DNA of 64,000 bases. Source: Gemmatimonadota bacterium. GTDB lineage: Bacteria > Gemmatimonadota > Gemmatimonadetes > Longimicrobiales > Gaopeijiaceae. The stretch covers positions 1-64,000 of the forward strand of contig JAUIKL010000006.1 in assembly GCA_030430625.1 (NCBI GenBank). The letters are read 5' to 3'. The notes beneath the pieces are model-generated. The model made no database searches. It had not been told where the DNA came from and saw only the letters and a list, made by a program, of their open reading frames with translations. The position numbers and the translations under genes were made by a program. Shown here one piece after another: positions 1-5,822 of the stretch. Position 1 is the first letter of the stretch. Every line of letters begins with the position of its first letter.

Positions 1-68
1 CATCCGAGTAGAGCTTGTGGGATCTCCGCTGGCCCTTGGGTAGGCAAAGCACCGGGTCAGCTCATGGC
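1..68 (-). other. Leading end of a further cassette, cut by the window edge
   Basis: Read on the minus strand, this is the start of the next cassette after the first attC-like site. The only in-window start candidate is the ATG at positions 3-1, so any gene lies beyond the edge. Nothing else can be said about its content. Confidence 0.45.
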
Positions 69-166
69 GTGTAACGTTCCTAGGTTGCCGGCGCGACTCG
101 CGAAAAGCGAGTCGTGATTCATCGGAGTGAGCACAAGCGAACGGAGACGGCAACCGTGTGTTATAT
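69..166 (-). repeat. attC-like recombination site, copy 1
   Basis: The core from TAAC at 72-75 to GTTA at 160-163 is 92 bp. The inner boxes GGTTGCCG (83-90) and CGGCAACC (148-155) are perfect inverted repeats, and CGACTCGC/GCGAGTCG around a short A-rich loop forms an internal hairpin. It closes the cassette that carries the zinc-ribbon gene: read on the minus strand its outer box CATATAAC matches the complement of that cassette's own start (GTTATCTG) at 7 of 8 positions. Confidence 0.8.
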
Positions 167-219
167 GGAGTGCGGCGCGGTCGTCATGCCCGACCTGCCA
201 TGCCTTGGCTCGCTAGGTG

Positions 220-966
220 TTAGGCGAGTTGGTGAATCAGACGGCGGTCCGGACCGACCACCCACACCTGTTTGAACCCGAGAGACTCGGCCCAGCCCCC
301 GTGCAGTTCCCTGAACCGCGTGGCCACCTCCTCGAAGGCCAGAGCTGGCACCCGACCAGCATCTAGAGCCAGCACCAAAGCAGGGCGGCCCTTGGGCGGA
401 ATCCCCGTAAGGCCTGTCTTGTGGTCTATCGCCTCTCTCAGCCGATTGGCCGCCATCTCCGAGAGGAACGCCTCGGTGAGTTCTTCTTTACGCGCCAAGC
501 TGCGCCAGAAATCCCGATCCGCGACGGCGCGGACGACCTGGATGCGTAAGAAGTCCCCGCCCGCTCGACTTGCTGACACGCAGTCGTCGTCGCCATCCCC
601 TTCGGCCGGTTCTTCCCAGTCGGCGCCACTGCTGTTCATGGCGGCGACCAAGCGACGACACGTCGCAACGGTGTCGTCCTCGCCCTGTATCGGGCGGCCC
701 TTAAGTCGCTGCCTCAGCCCAGCTTCAGAGACCTCCGCCGAACTCGCAAGGCCTCCCCGAGCTGATTCCGTGATGAAGCGCAAAGCTTCATCGCGGAACC
801 CCAGCGCACGAACGTGGTCGCTGACCTTCACGCCCTCTCGAACAGAAACCGCGTACTTCCGCAGGTGCGATCCACATGCAGGACACGGCAGCTTGGGCTT
901 CGCCAGCAAGTCCAGCCCAGCCGCAATAAGGTCATGACCACAGTTCCCACACTGCGCGCTATCCAC
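220..966 (-). CDS. Cassette protein with N-terminal zinc ribbon, function unknown
   Basis: A 248-residue protein whose ATG lies about 45 bp inside its cassette. Cys6, Cys9, Cys28 and Cys31 form two CxxC pairs, a probable zinc ribbon (residues about 5-35). The rest has no signal peptide or membrane segment. The C-terminal part (about residues 185-248) alternates hydrophobic strands with charged loops and could be a small alpha/beta fold, with LVLALDAGR near residues 198-206. A run of Asp and Glu around residues 117-127 looks like a linker. I do not recognise the family. Zinc-ribbon proteins of this size in cassettes are usually cytosolic nucleic-acid-associated or effector proteins, but that is only a suggestion. 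Confidence 0.7.
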   Translation of the reverse strand: MDSAQCGNCGHDLIAAGLDLLAKPKLPCPACGSHLRKYAVSVREGVKVSDHVRALGFRDEALRFITESARGGLASSAEVSEAGLRQRLKGRPIQGEDDTVATCRRLVAAMNSSGADWEEPAEGDGDDDCVSASRAGGDFLRIQVVRAVADRDFWRSLARKEELTEAFLSEMAANRLREAIDHKTGLTGIPPKGRPALVLALDAGRVPALAFEEVATRFRELHGGWAESLGFKQVWVVGPDRRLIHQLA

Positions 967-1009
967 GGATCCTCTCCAAGGTCGCCCGACAACTCAGAAG
1001 CCGCATTTC

Positions 1010-1107
1010 AGATAACGTTCTTAGGTTGCCGGCGCGACTCGCGAAAAGCGAGTCGTGATTCATCGGAGTGAGCGTAAGCGAACGGAGACGGCAACCGTGT
1101 GTTATCG
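1010..1107 (-). repeat. attC-like recombination site, copy 2
   Basis: Core TAAC (1013-1016) to GTTA (1101-1104), 92 bp, with the same inner boxes and hairpin as copy 1. On the minus strand its outer box GCCCGATAAC is the exact complement of the start of the toxin-antitoxin cassette next to copy 3 (GTTATCGGGC), so the two belong to the same cassette. Confidence 0.82.
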
Positions 1108-1126
1108 GGCGTTGCAGCCGCCGGTC

Positions 1127-1456
1127 CTACAGTACCAGGTACGAACTCTCCTCGTCCTGGTCGAACTCCAATATCCGAGAAGCATTCGAGCGCAGAATCT
1201 CCTCGATCTCGGCTACCGTGCAGTTGCCTCGCCGAATCCAAATGACCTTCGGCGGCGCACCGAACACGAAACTCAGCTGCTGGAAATCGTTGTCCTTCGA
1301 TACGATCGCGAAGCCAGAGTCCCGGGCATGGCGCCAGATGTCTCCGTCGGGGGCTTCCGCCATCCCCAGTGCACGAACGTGCGCGGACTCAGGGAAGAGA
1401 TCCGACAGCGCCCCGGCAAGTCGTGGCGCGAGGTTCTGATCGAACAGAAGCTTCAA
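1127..1456 (-). CDS. DUF5615 PIN-like toxin of a type II toxin-antitoxin pair
   Basis: A 109-residue protein beginning at a TTG (1456-1454) three bases after the stop of the DUF433 gene, so the two are probably translationally coupled. The N-terminal KLLFDQNLAPRL with an acidic residue at the end of the first strand, and the later IVSKDNDF block, are the PIN-like acidic-residue positions of the DUF5615 family, a predicted ribonuclease fold usually encoded beside DUF433. Known family context supports a toxin role as an RNA-cleaving enzyme held in check by its partner; activity is inferred. ATG or GTG starts are not available near this position, hence the TTG choice. Confidence 0.8.
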   Translation of the reverse strand: MKLLFDQNLAPRLAGALSDLFPESAHVRALGMAEAPDGDIWRHARDSGFAIVSKDNDFQQLSFVFGAPPKVIWIRRGNCTVAEIEEILRSNASRILEFDQDEESSYLVL

Positions 1457-1459
1457 CGC

Positions 1460-1687
1460 CTACGCAGGTGGTACGGCCATCAACCGCCGCTCCCGATCCG
1501 CCGCAAAGGCTAGAGCCGCCCGGATATCGTCACGCTCGAGGTCGGGGAACTCTGCAAGGATCTCGTCTTCCGTCATTCCGGCCGCGAGATACTCGAGTAC
1601 ATCCGATACCGTGATACGCAGGCCACGAATGCAGGGCTTCCCGCTCCGCTTGCCCGGCTCGATGGTGATCCGATCTCGATAGTCCAT
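1460..1687 (-). CDS. DUF433 antitoxin
   Basis: A 75-residue protein with the DUF433 hallmarks: an N-terminal ITIEPGKRSGKPCIRGLRI block, a short helix-turn-helix-like segment (VSDVLEYLAAGMTEDEIL, residues about 28-45) and a C-terminal helical dimer region. The start is placed at ATG 1687, preceded by a purine-rich AGGGTGAGC, rather than at upstream in-frame codons that add an arginine-rich extension unlike the family. It is first in a two-gene unit with the DUF5615 toxin. About 150 bp of cassette lie between its start and the attC-like boundary, longer than for the other cassettes, enough to hold an own promoter. The family role is to bind the toxin and autoregulate. Confidence 0.82.
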   Translation of the reverse strand: MDYRDRITIEPGKRSGKPCIRGLRITVSDVLEYLAAGMTEDEILAEFPDLERDDIRAALAFAADRERRLMAVPPA

Positions 1688-1833
1688 GCTCACCCTACCC
1701 CAGCGGTCCTGTATTGGTCGCCGCCCCCTGAAGGGTGTGGCTCTCCGAGCCCGGCAGCAATGCTCATGTCTCTCCGCTGGCCGGGCCATCCCGTTGCGAC
1801 TGGCCTAGCTTTCTCCGCCGTCCTCGCAATGCC

Positions 1834-1931
1834 CGATAACGTTCGTAGGTTGCCGGCGCGACTCGCGAAAAGCGAGTCGTGATTCATCGGAGTGAGCGTA
1901 AGCGAACGGAGACGGCAACCGTGTGTTAGAC
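1834..1931 (-). repeat. attC-like recombination site, copy 3
   Basis: Core TAAC (1837-1840) to GTTA (1925-1928), 92 bp. Its outer 7-mer GTTAGAC fits the GTTRRRY consensus exactly. On the minus strand TTCGTCTAAC here is the exact complement of GTTAGACGAA at the other end of the lipoprotein cassette (copy 4), tying both ends to one cassette. Confidence 0.83.
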
Positions 1932-1942
1932 GAAGCGACATC

Positions 1943-2566
1943 TCACTCGATGTACACCCTCCGATACCACTCGACACGCCACCCGTCTGGTTCCTTACGG
2001 AGGAACACGTACCAAGAGGAGTTGCCCATTGGAAGCAGCTCATCGTGGAAGTGGTACACGAGCGCCTCGTCACCCGAAGCGGAGATCGCGGGTACAGCAA
2101 GTGTCACCAGCCCGACATCTCCACCGGCGGACTCCAGGATCGCGTTCCTCGTTGCAGCCGCTGAAAGGTCCGCTACCTCCTCGTCGGTGAGGAGTCGAAT
2201 TCGCGTTCCATCCAGTTGAGAGAGCCGAACCGGGTTCCGCTGTGCCTGTCGTCCCCGTCGAAACAGCTCGTGACCGGTCTCATCGTCCCCAGCGATCACA
2301 TACCCTTCCTCGAGCGAATCAAATGGCGGAGCGTACCTGAAGACCTCCGCCGACCCCCCCATGACCGGATGTACCACGAGCCCATGGTCCCAGATCGAGT
2401 CCGCCACCACTTCGAGCGCCGTGGCTACCACTTCCTCAAGAGAATGTCCGTTCTCGGCTGAAACGCATCCGACGGTGGCTAGCGCCACTCCCGCGATCAG
2501 GTATCGAGGCACAACGGACAGACCTGACTTGCGTTTCCGACGCACCAGAGCGGGTATTCTGTTCAC
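1943..2566 (-). CDS. Cassette-borne lipoprotein of unknown function
   Basis: A 207-residue protein with a basic N-terminus (RRKRKSG), a hydrophobic stretch and a lipobox LATVGC that puts the lipidated cysteine near residue 34, so export and anchoring in an outer or inner membrane are expected. The mature part has no recognised domain. It ends with a compact strand-rich region (WYVFLRKEPDGWRVEWYRR) that resembles small secreted domains in which a conserved WYVF/WRVEW hairpin closes the fold. The start is about 30 bp inside the cassette and the stop 12 bp before the next attC-like site, normal for cassette genes. Confidence 0.72.
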   Translation of the reverse strand: MNRIPALVRRKRKSGLSVVPRYLIAGVALATVGCVSAENGHSLEEVVATALEVVADSIWDHGLVVHPVMGGSAEVFRYAPPFDSLEEGYVIAGDDETGHELFRRGRQAQRNPVRLSQLDGTRIRLLTDEEVADLSAAATRNAILESAGGDVGLVTLAVPAISASGDEALVYHFHDELLPMGNSSWYVFLRKEPDGWRVEWYRRVYIE

Positions 2567-2591
2567 CCAATCACTCGGCTGGGGTCATTTC

Positions 2592-2688
2592 GTCTAACGT
2601 TCTTAGGTTGCCGGTGCGGCTCGCGAAAAGCGAGTCGTGATTCATCGGAGTGAGCGCAGCGAACGGAGACGGCAACCGTGTGTTATAC
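2592..2688 (-). repeat. attC-like recombination site, copy 4
   Basis: Core TAAC (2595-2598) to GTTA (2682-2685), 91 bp, one base shorter than the others because GTAAGC is GCAGC here. The left 7-mer GTCTAAC fits RYYYAAC exactly. On the minus strand GGCGTATAAC matches the complement of the start of the WapI-like cassette near 3256 over 10 bases. Confidence 0.83.
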
Positions 2689-2709
2689 GCCGGCCATCGT
2701 CACGAAATG

Positions 2710-3228
2710 CTATCTACCACCTCTGAGGAAATACGGGCGGTCACGGGAGGTGCCGACGCCGGCCCGCGACGGATATTCTTTGCGCTGCAGCCCCAACGCT
2801 TCGGCGAAGTCGTGCAACGCTTGGGCGCTGCATTCGATTGTCGCGTAGAGGTCATCCATACCGGCCCCGTCGGCGGGTGCCCACGGAGGTCGCAGCTCAA
2901 GCTCAAAGTAGACGCGAAAGACCGTCGACCCCCCAAGACCATCCCGTAGCTCAAGTCGAAGGTTGGGCTCGAGGAAAGACACCTCGACATGCGAGGGCCG
3001 TCCTACGGCTACACCCATGATCCACTCGTGGAGCCACGCTAGCTCCCAAGTCAACAGGCAGGGGTCTCGGACCGTCCAGGAACGACCGCCCACCCTCGCC
3101 ACGACTTCGACTGTAAGCCAGTTGGAGTCATACTCGGCCGCAGCACTACCTGGGAACTGATAGCCCACAACGCGTAGGCCGAACTCATCACCGTTGGCCC
3201 CAATCAAGCATGGTACTTCGACTGGCAT
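2710..3228 (-). CDS. WapI-like immunity protein
   Basis: A 172-residue soluble protein. The blocks GYQFPG (22-27), DSNWL (34-38), DPCLLTWEL (55-63), LEPNL and FELELRPPW (about 128-136) match my memory of the WapI-type immunity family, which neutralises contact-dependent or secreted nuclease toxins. No signal peptide or membrane segment is seen, in keeping with a cytoplasmic antidote. No cognate toxin is in the cassette or elsewhere in the window, so it would be an orphan immunity gene carried as a cassette, a common situation. The family assignment is by motif recognition and was not searched. Confidence 0.6.
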   Translation of the reverse strand: MPVEVPCLIGANGDEFGLRVVGYQFPGSAAAEYDSNWLTVEVVARVGGRSWTVRDPCLLTWELAWLHEWIMGVAVGRPSHVEVSFLEPNLRLELRDGLGGSTVFRVYFELELRPPWAPADGAGMDDLYATIECSAQALHDFAEALGLQRKEYPSRAGVGTSRDRPYFLRGGR

Positions 3229-3255
3229 AAGTAACCCACGCGGCTGCTGGCTGGC

Positions 3256-3275
3256 GTATAACTAGTTTTATCGGA
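3256..3275 (-). repeat. Internally collapsed attC-like site
   Basis: Between two cassettes, where a 92-bp site is expected, only the outer boxes remain: GTATAAC (3256-3262), TA, then GTTTTATCGGA. The left box matches the start of the WapI-like cassette (GTTATACGCC on the minus strand) and the right box with TCGGATATCCC matches the complement of the start of the SIR2-like cassette (GTTATCGGACATCCC) with one substitution plus a small change at the TTTTA. Both cassettes are thus intact up to their outer boxes while the folded interior is gone. Confidence 0.7.
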
Positions 3276-3301
3276 TATCCCGCGGTCGGCCCCCCGGTTC
3301 A

Positions 3302-4441
3302 CTAATCGCCCGCCGCCTCCATCAGCAACTCACCTAGTTCGTTGTCGATGAACGCGTCGAAGGTGCTTTCGACGAACTGTGCGTTGGGCGAGACGCTGCG
3401 GTAACGAGCGCGGCTGTAGTCGGAGAGGGCTGGGTCGACCACCGTCACTTGCGCGGAGCCAATCGACCTCTCGAGCAGGCTTCGTATGTGCACGTCAGCT
3501 TCAGGGAACGAGTAGCCAACGAACACGACATGGCGAGCCTCACGCAGCTCCCGCATCGACTCGGAGTAAAGAGGGGTCAGAGCCGGGTGCGCCCAGTGCT
3601 TGATGTGAGAGGGGGGCAGGATGAGTGGCTCGAACGTTGCGGCGTCGTAGGGACACACTAGTTCGAACGTGCTCTCCGGCTCGTCGCAAGACGCACCGTG
3701 CGTCCACGTGAACGAGTCAAGCTCCAGGTCGATAGCCGTCTCCCATGGCGTGAGTAGCACGCCCCGACAGACCGAGCAGTATTTCCAGGTCAGGCTCCCG
3801 TGTATTCGTAACACCTTGATGGGGGTGGGAATCTCGGGGCCGAAAAGCGTCACTGGTTTCTTGGGGTCCGTCCACCAGAAGAAGCCCGGCACCCCCTTCG
3901 GCATATCGTAGTTGATGAGGGGGATGCAGTAGTCTATCAACGCCTCTTTGGCGTAAAGTCTGTCGAATGCCGCCTCCAACCGGACATCGTAGTTGAGGGT
4001 GACTACGGACACGTTCCGATTGAGGGACGCGACCAACTCCCAGAATCGACCGTATGTCCTGGCCGCGCCGCGCGTATTGGCGTGGATGACATGGTGGATA
4101 CAGGCGACGATCGCACGCCGAACGCTGGGTAAGCTCGAGGCGGCCCAGTCACCGTGTAGCGACTCACCTTGGCCGATCTGAAAGTCGAGTAGACCGAAGA
4201 CCTCTTCGAGGCTGGGGTAGAGCCCGCTGTCCACCTCGCCGCCGAACCAGGACTCGACAAAATCGCGAGCCCCGCTACCGACGAGTGTGTCTCGGATGTG
4301 GGGGTCATCCGAGGTCATGACTAGCGGCAGTATGTCTCGTTGCAGGGGGACTCCATCGGCCGCTGAAGCCCCCGCGCCAAAGACGAACACCACATCTCGC
4401 CGGGGCGCATAGTCGATGAATCGCTGAGTCGAATTAGTCAT
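3302..4441 (-). CDS. SIR2-like NAD-binding protein, candidate defence effector
   Basis: A 379-residue protein with a sirtuin-type layout: FGAGAS (21-26) as the NAD-binding GAG loop, TLNYD (148-152) in the position of the sirtuin QND-like motif, RIHGSLTW with the candidate catalytic His214, a four-cysteine zinc site (Cys222, Cys225, Cys252, Cys263) and FVGYSFPEAD (307-316), typical of the SIR2_2/SIR2-like branch. It is larger than a deacetylase sirtuin and lacks a signal peptide. Many SIR2-like proteins in bacterial defence systems deplete NAD on phage infection; here it is alone in its cassette, so a stand-alone role or another NAD-using activity are both possible. The ATG lies about 16 bp from the attC-like site. 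Confidence 0.75.
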   Translation of the reverse strand: MTNSTQRFIDYAPRRDVVFVFGAGASAADGVPLQRDILPLVMTSDDPHIRDTLVGSGARDFVESWFGGEVDSGLYPSLEEVFGLLDFQIGQGESLHGDWAASSLPSVRRAIVACIHHVIHANTRGAARTYGRFWELVASLNRNVSVVTLNYDVRLEAAFDRLYAKEALIDYCIPLINYDMPKGVPGFFWWTDPKKPVTLFGPEIPTPIKVLRIHGSLTWKYCSVCRGVLLTPWETAIDLELDSFTWTHGASCDEPESTFELVCPYDAATFEPLILPPSHIKHWAHPALTPLYSESMRELREARHVVFVGYSFPEADVHIRSLLERSIGSAQVTVVDPALSDYSRARYRSVSPNAQFVESTFDAFIDNELGELLMEAAGD

Positions 4442-4454
4442 CTGAAGGGATGTC

Positions 4455-4552
4455 CGATAACGTTCTTACGTTGCCGGCGCGACTCGCGAAAAGCGAGTCG
4501 TGATTCATCGGAGTGAGCGGTAGCGAACGGAGACGGCAACCGTGTGTTATCC
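4455..4552 (-). repeat. attC-like recombination site, copy 5
   Basis: Core TAAC (4458-4461) to GTTA (4546-4549), 92 bp. It has one change in the left inner box (CGTTGCCG instead of GGTTGCCG), shortening that arm pair to 7 bp. It is the last recognisable site of the array on the right; its right outer box (GTTATCCGG) finds no complementary partner in the following bases, so the cassette once attached there is gone or decayed. Confidence 0.8.
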
Positions 4553-4698
4553 GGCGGCGCAGCACAGACCGTCTCGTGGCGCCTGCACCGCCTACTCCTA
4601 GCCAGCCCGGCGACCCAACGAGACAGCGCGCCTCGACCGGCTCTCTCCCGTACCGGTCCGCGCCACCGAGGCGCACGACTCTTGGTTACGCCAGGACC
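4553..4698. other. Array boundary, no gene recognised
   Basis: About 145 bp between the last attC-like site and the end of the ABC ATPase gene. No convincing coding frame, integrase remnant, attI-like site or terminator is seen. It is the junction between the cassette array and the chromosomal backbone. Confidence 0.5.
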
Positions 4699-5418
4699 TC
4701 ATGTCGACCTGAAGCCTGGGCCAAGGTACTCCCGTCGAAACTGGTGATGCTCCCGGGCTGTCTCGGGACTCCCGATGTGGTGCGTCGTCCCAGCTACGGA
4801 CCAGATGATCTCGTCCGAGATGCTCATCAACACGGGAGTGTCGTGACCTGAGGTCACGACCGCGACGCCCTCCGTTGCGAGCGAGCGCAAGAGGCCGCCC
4901 AGGCGCTCCTGGTCGACGGGCGCGAGCCCTACCAGCGGTTCGTCCGCTAGAAGGACGCGGGGTGACCGCGCCATCGCCAAGCCCAAGGAGACCCGTGCCT
5001 GTTCGCCTCCCGAAAGGGTCTCGGCCCTCTGCGACATCAGGTCTCCGATCCCGGCCGCTTCGATCACTTTCTCGACTTCACATCCGTCGTATGTCACGTG
5101 GACGGCCCGGAAGTGGTCCGCCACGGAGGCACTCGGGACGAGGAGTCGACCCTGCGGTAGGAACATCACCCCTAGCGTGGCGAGAGTGTGGAGCTTCGCG
5201 GGAACCATCGTGACCCCGTCGACCGCCACGACCCCTTGGTCGGGACGCAGGACGCCAGCCGCCACCCTCAACAGCGTGGTCTTTCCCGACCCGTTTCGGC
5301 CCATGAGGGTTGTCACCGTGCCTGCTCGCGCCCAGACCGAAGCGGACGTCAGGACCTCCGTAACCCCGAAGACCTTCCTCACCCCCTCCGCTCGGAGGGC
5401 ATAGGCGTCACCAGACAA
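4699..5418 (-). CDS. ABC transporter ATP-binding protein
   Basis: A 239-residue nucleotide-binding subunit with Walker A GRNGSGKTT (residues about 40-48), Q-loop near FLPQGRLL, signature LSGGEQ, Walker B VLLADEP followed by LVGLAP, and a switch His in TSGHDTP. It energises transport across the inner membrane. Its start overlaps by 11 bp the end of the small membrane protein gene upstream, so these two are cotranscribed, probably as the tail of the ADOP/PadR unit. No conventional full-length permease is adjacent apart from the ADOP permease and the 115-residue protein, so its partner is uncertain. Confidence 0.9.
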   Translation of the reverse strand: MSGDAYALRAEGVRKVFGVTEVLTSASVWARAGTVTTLMGRNGSGKTTLLRVAAGVLRPDQGVVAVDGVTMVPAKLHTLATLGVMFLPQGRLLVPSASVADHFRAVHVTYDGCEVEKVIEAAGIGDLMSQRAETLSGGEQARVSLGLAMARSPRVLLADEPLVGLAPVDQERLGGLLRSLATEGVAVVTSGHDTPVLMSISDEIIWSVAGTTHHIGSPETAREHHQFRREYLGPGFRST

Positions 5419-5755
5419 GGTAGAGCTGCAGCCCGAACTCGAGCGCGAGGCAGATCACAACGGACATGACTGCCAGCCGCGACTTGGACCAGCCGAGATT
5501 GGCCAGGAACAACAACTCAGATCGTCGTGCCCCTTCCCCGAGGGTGGCAATGCCAACCAGCAGCGCCAGGACGACCCCCAAGCGCAGATCCCCGAAGGGA
5601 ATGGTCGAGGGCCTCGCGGTCCCCTCCAGGTCAGCGAACAGAACCAACACCTCACCGCCGCCTACCACCGCGGCCACCCGGAAGGAGATCCACAGAACCA
5701 CCGTCCTCACGAGGACCCGACGGCCAAACGGAGGCGGCGGAAAGATCGGCGTCAT
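5408..5755 (-). CDS. Small membrane protein next to ABC ATPase
   Basis: A 115-residue protein with three likely hydrophobic segments (about residues 15-45, 55-75 and 90-112). The start is placed at ATG 5755 (MTPIFPPPP); longer upstream frames give an arginine- and glycine-rich extension unlike a real N-terminus. The gene lies between the ADOP permease (68 bp upstream) and the ABC ATPase, which it overlaps by 11 bp. It may be a minimal membrane partner of the ATPase. No family recognised. Confidence 0.65.
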   Translation of the reverse strand: MTPIFPPPPFGRRVLVRTVVLWISFRVAAVVGGGEVLVLFADLEGTARPSTIPFGDLRLGVVLALLVGIATLGEGARRSELLFLANLGWSKSRLAVMSVVICLALEFGLQLYLVW

Positions 5756-5822
5756 CGAGCATCGGTCTCCATGACCGTCCTTCACCGGAGCGTATCCGCT
5801 GGTTCCCCGCGGCCCCGCCCCC

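Larger units (their letters stand above)
1..4552 (-). mobile_element. Integron-type gene cassette array without a visible integrase
   Basis: Five near-identical 91-92 bp repeats and one collapsed remnant separate five cassettes carrying one or two genes each; a sixth cassette continues off the left edge. Each repeat has AAC/GTT-type outer boxes, an 8-bp inverted inner pair (GGTTGCCG/CGGCAACC, one base changed in the fifth copy) and an internal hairpin, the layout of attC sites. In four cassettes the two ends are reverse complements over about 9-15 bp, and in a fifth over 7 of 8, the signature left by excision as circles. All genes read on the minus strand, start close to one site and stop close to the next, so the array runs right to left and an integrase would be expected right of 4552. 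None is there. Highly similar sites are typical of sedentary chromosomal integrons; assignment is from sequence layout only. Confidence 0.8.

Noticed and set aside
219-225. GTTAGGC at the zinc-ribbon gene stop as a further attC end
   Set aside because: It fits the GTTRRRY pattern by itself but has no inner boxes, hairpin or partner; a chance match overlapping the stop codon.
69-4552. Repeats as a CRISPR array
   Set aside because: Repeat units are 91-92 bp, the intervals are hundreds to about 1,800 bp and contain genes, and no cas gene is present.
4553-4698. Integrase or attI remnant at the array boundary
   Set aside because: No tyrosine-recombinase motif or matching simple site is seen in any frame.
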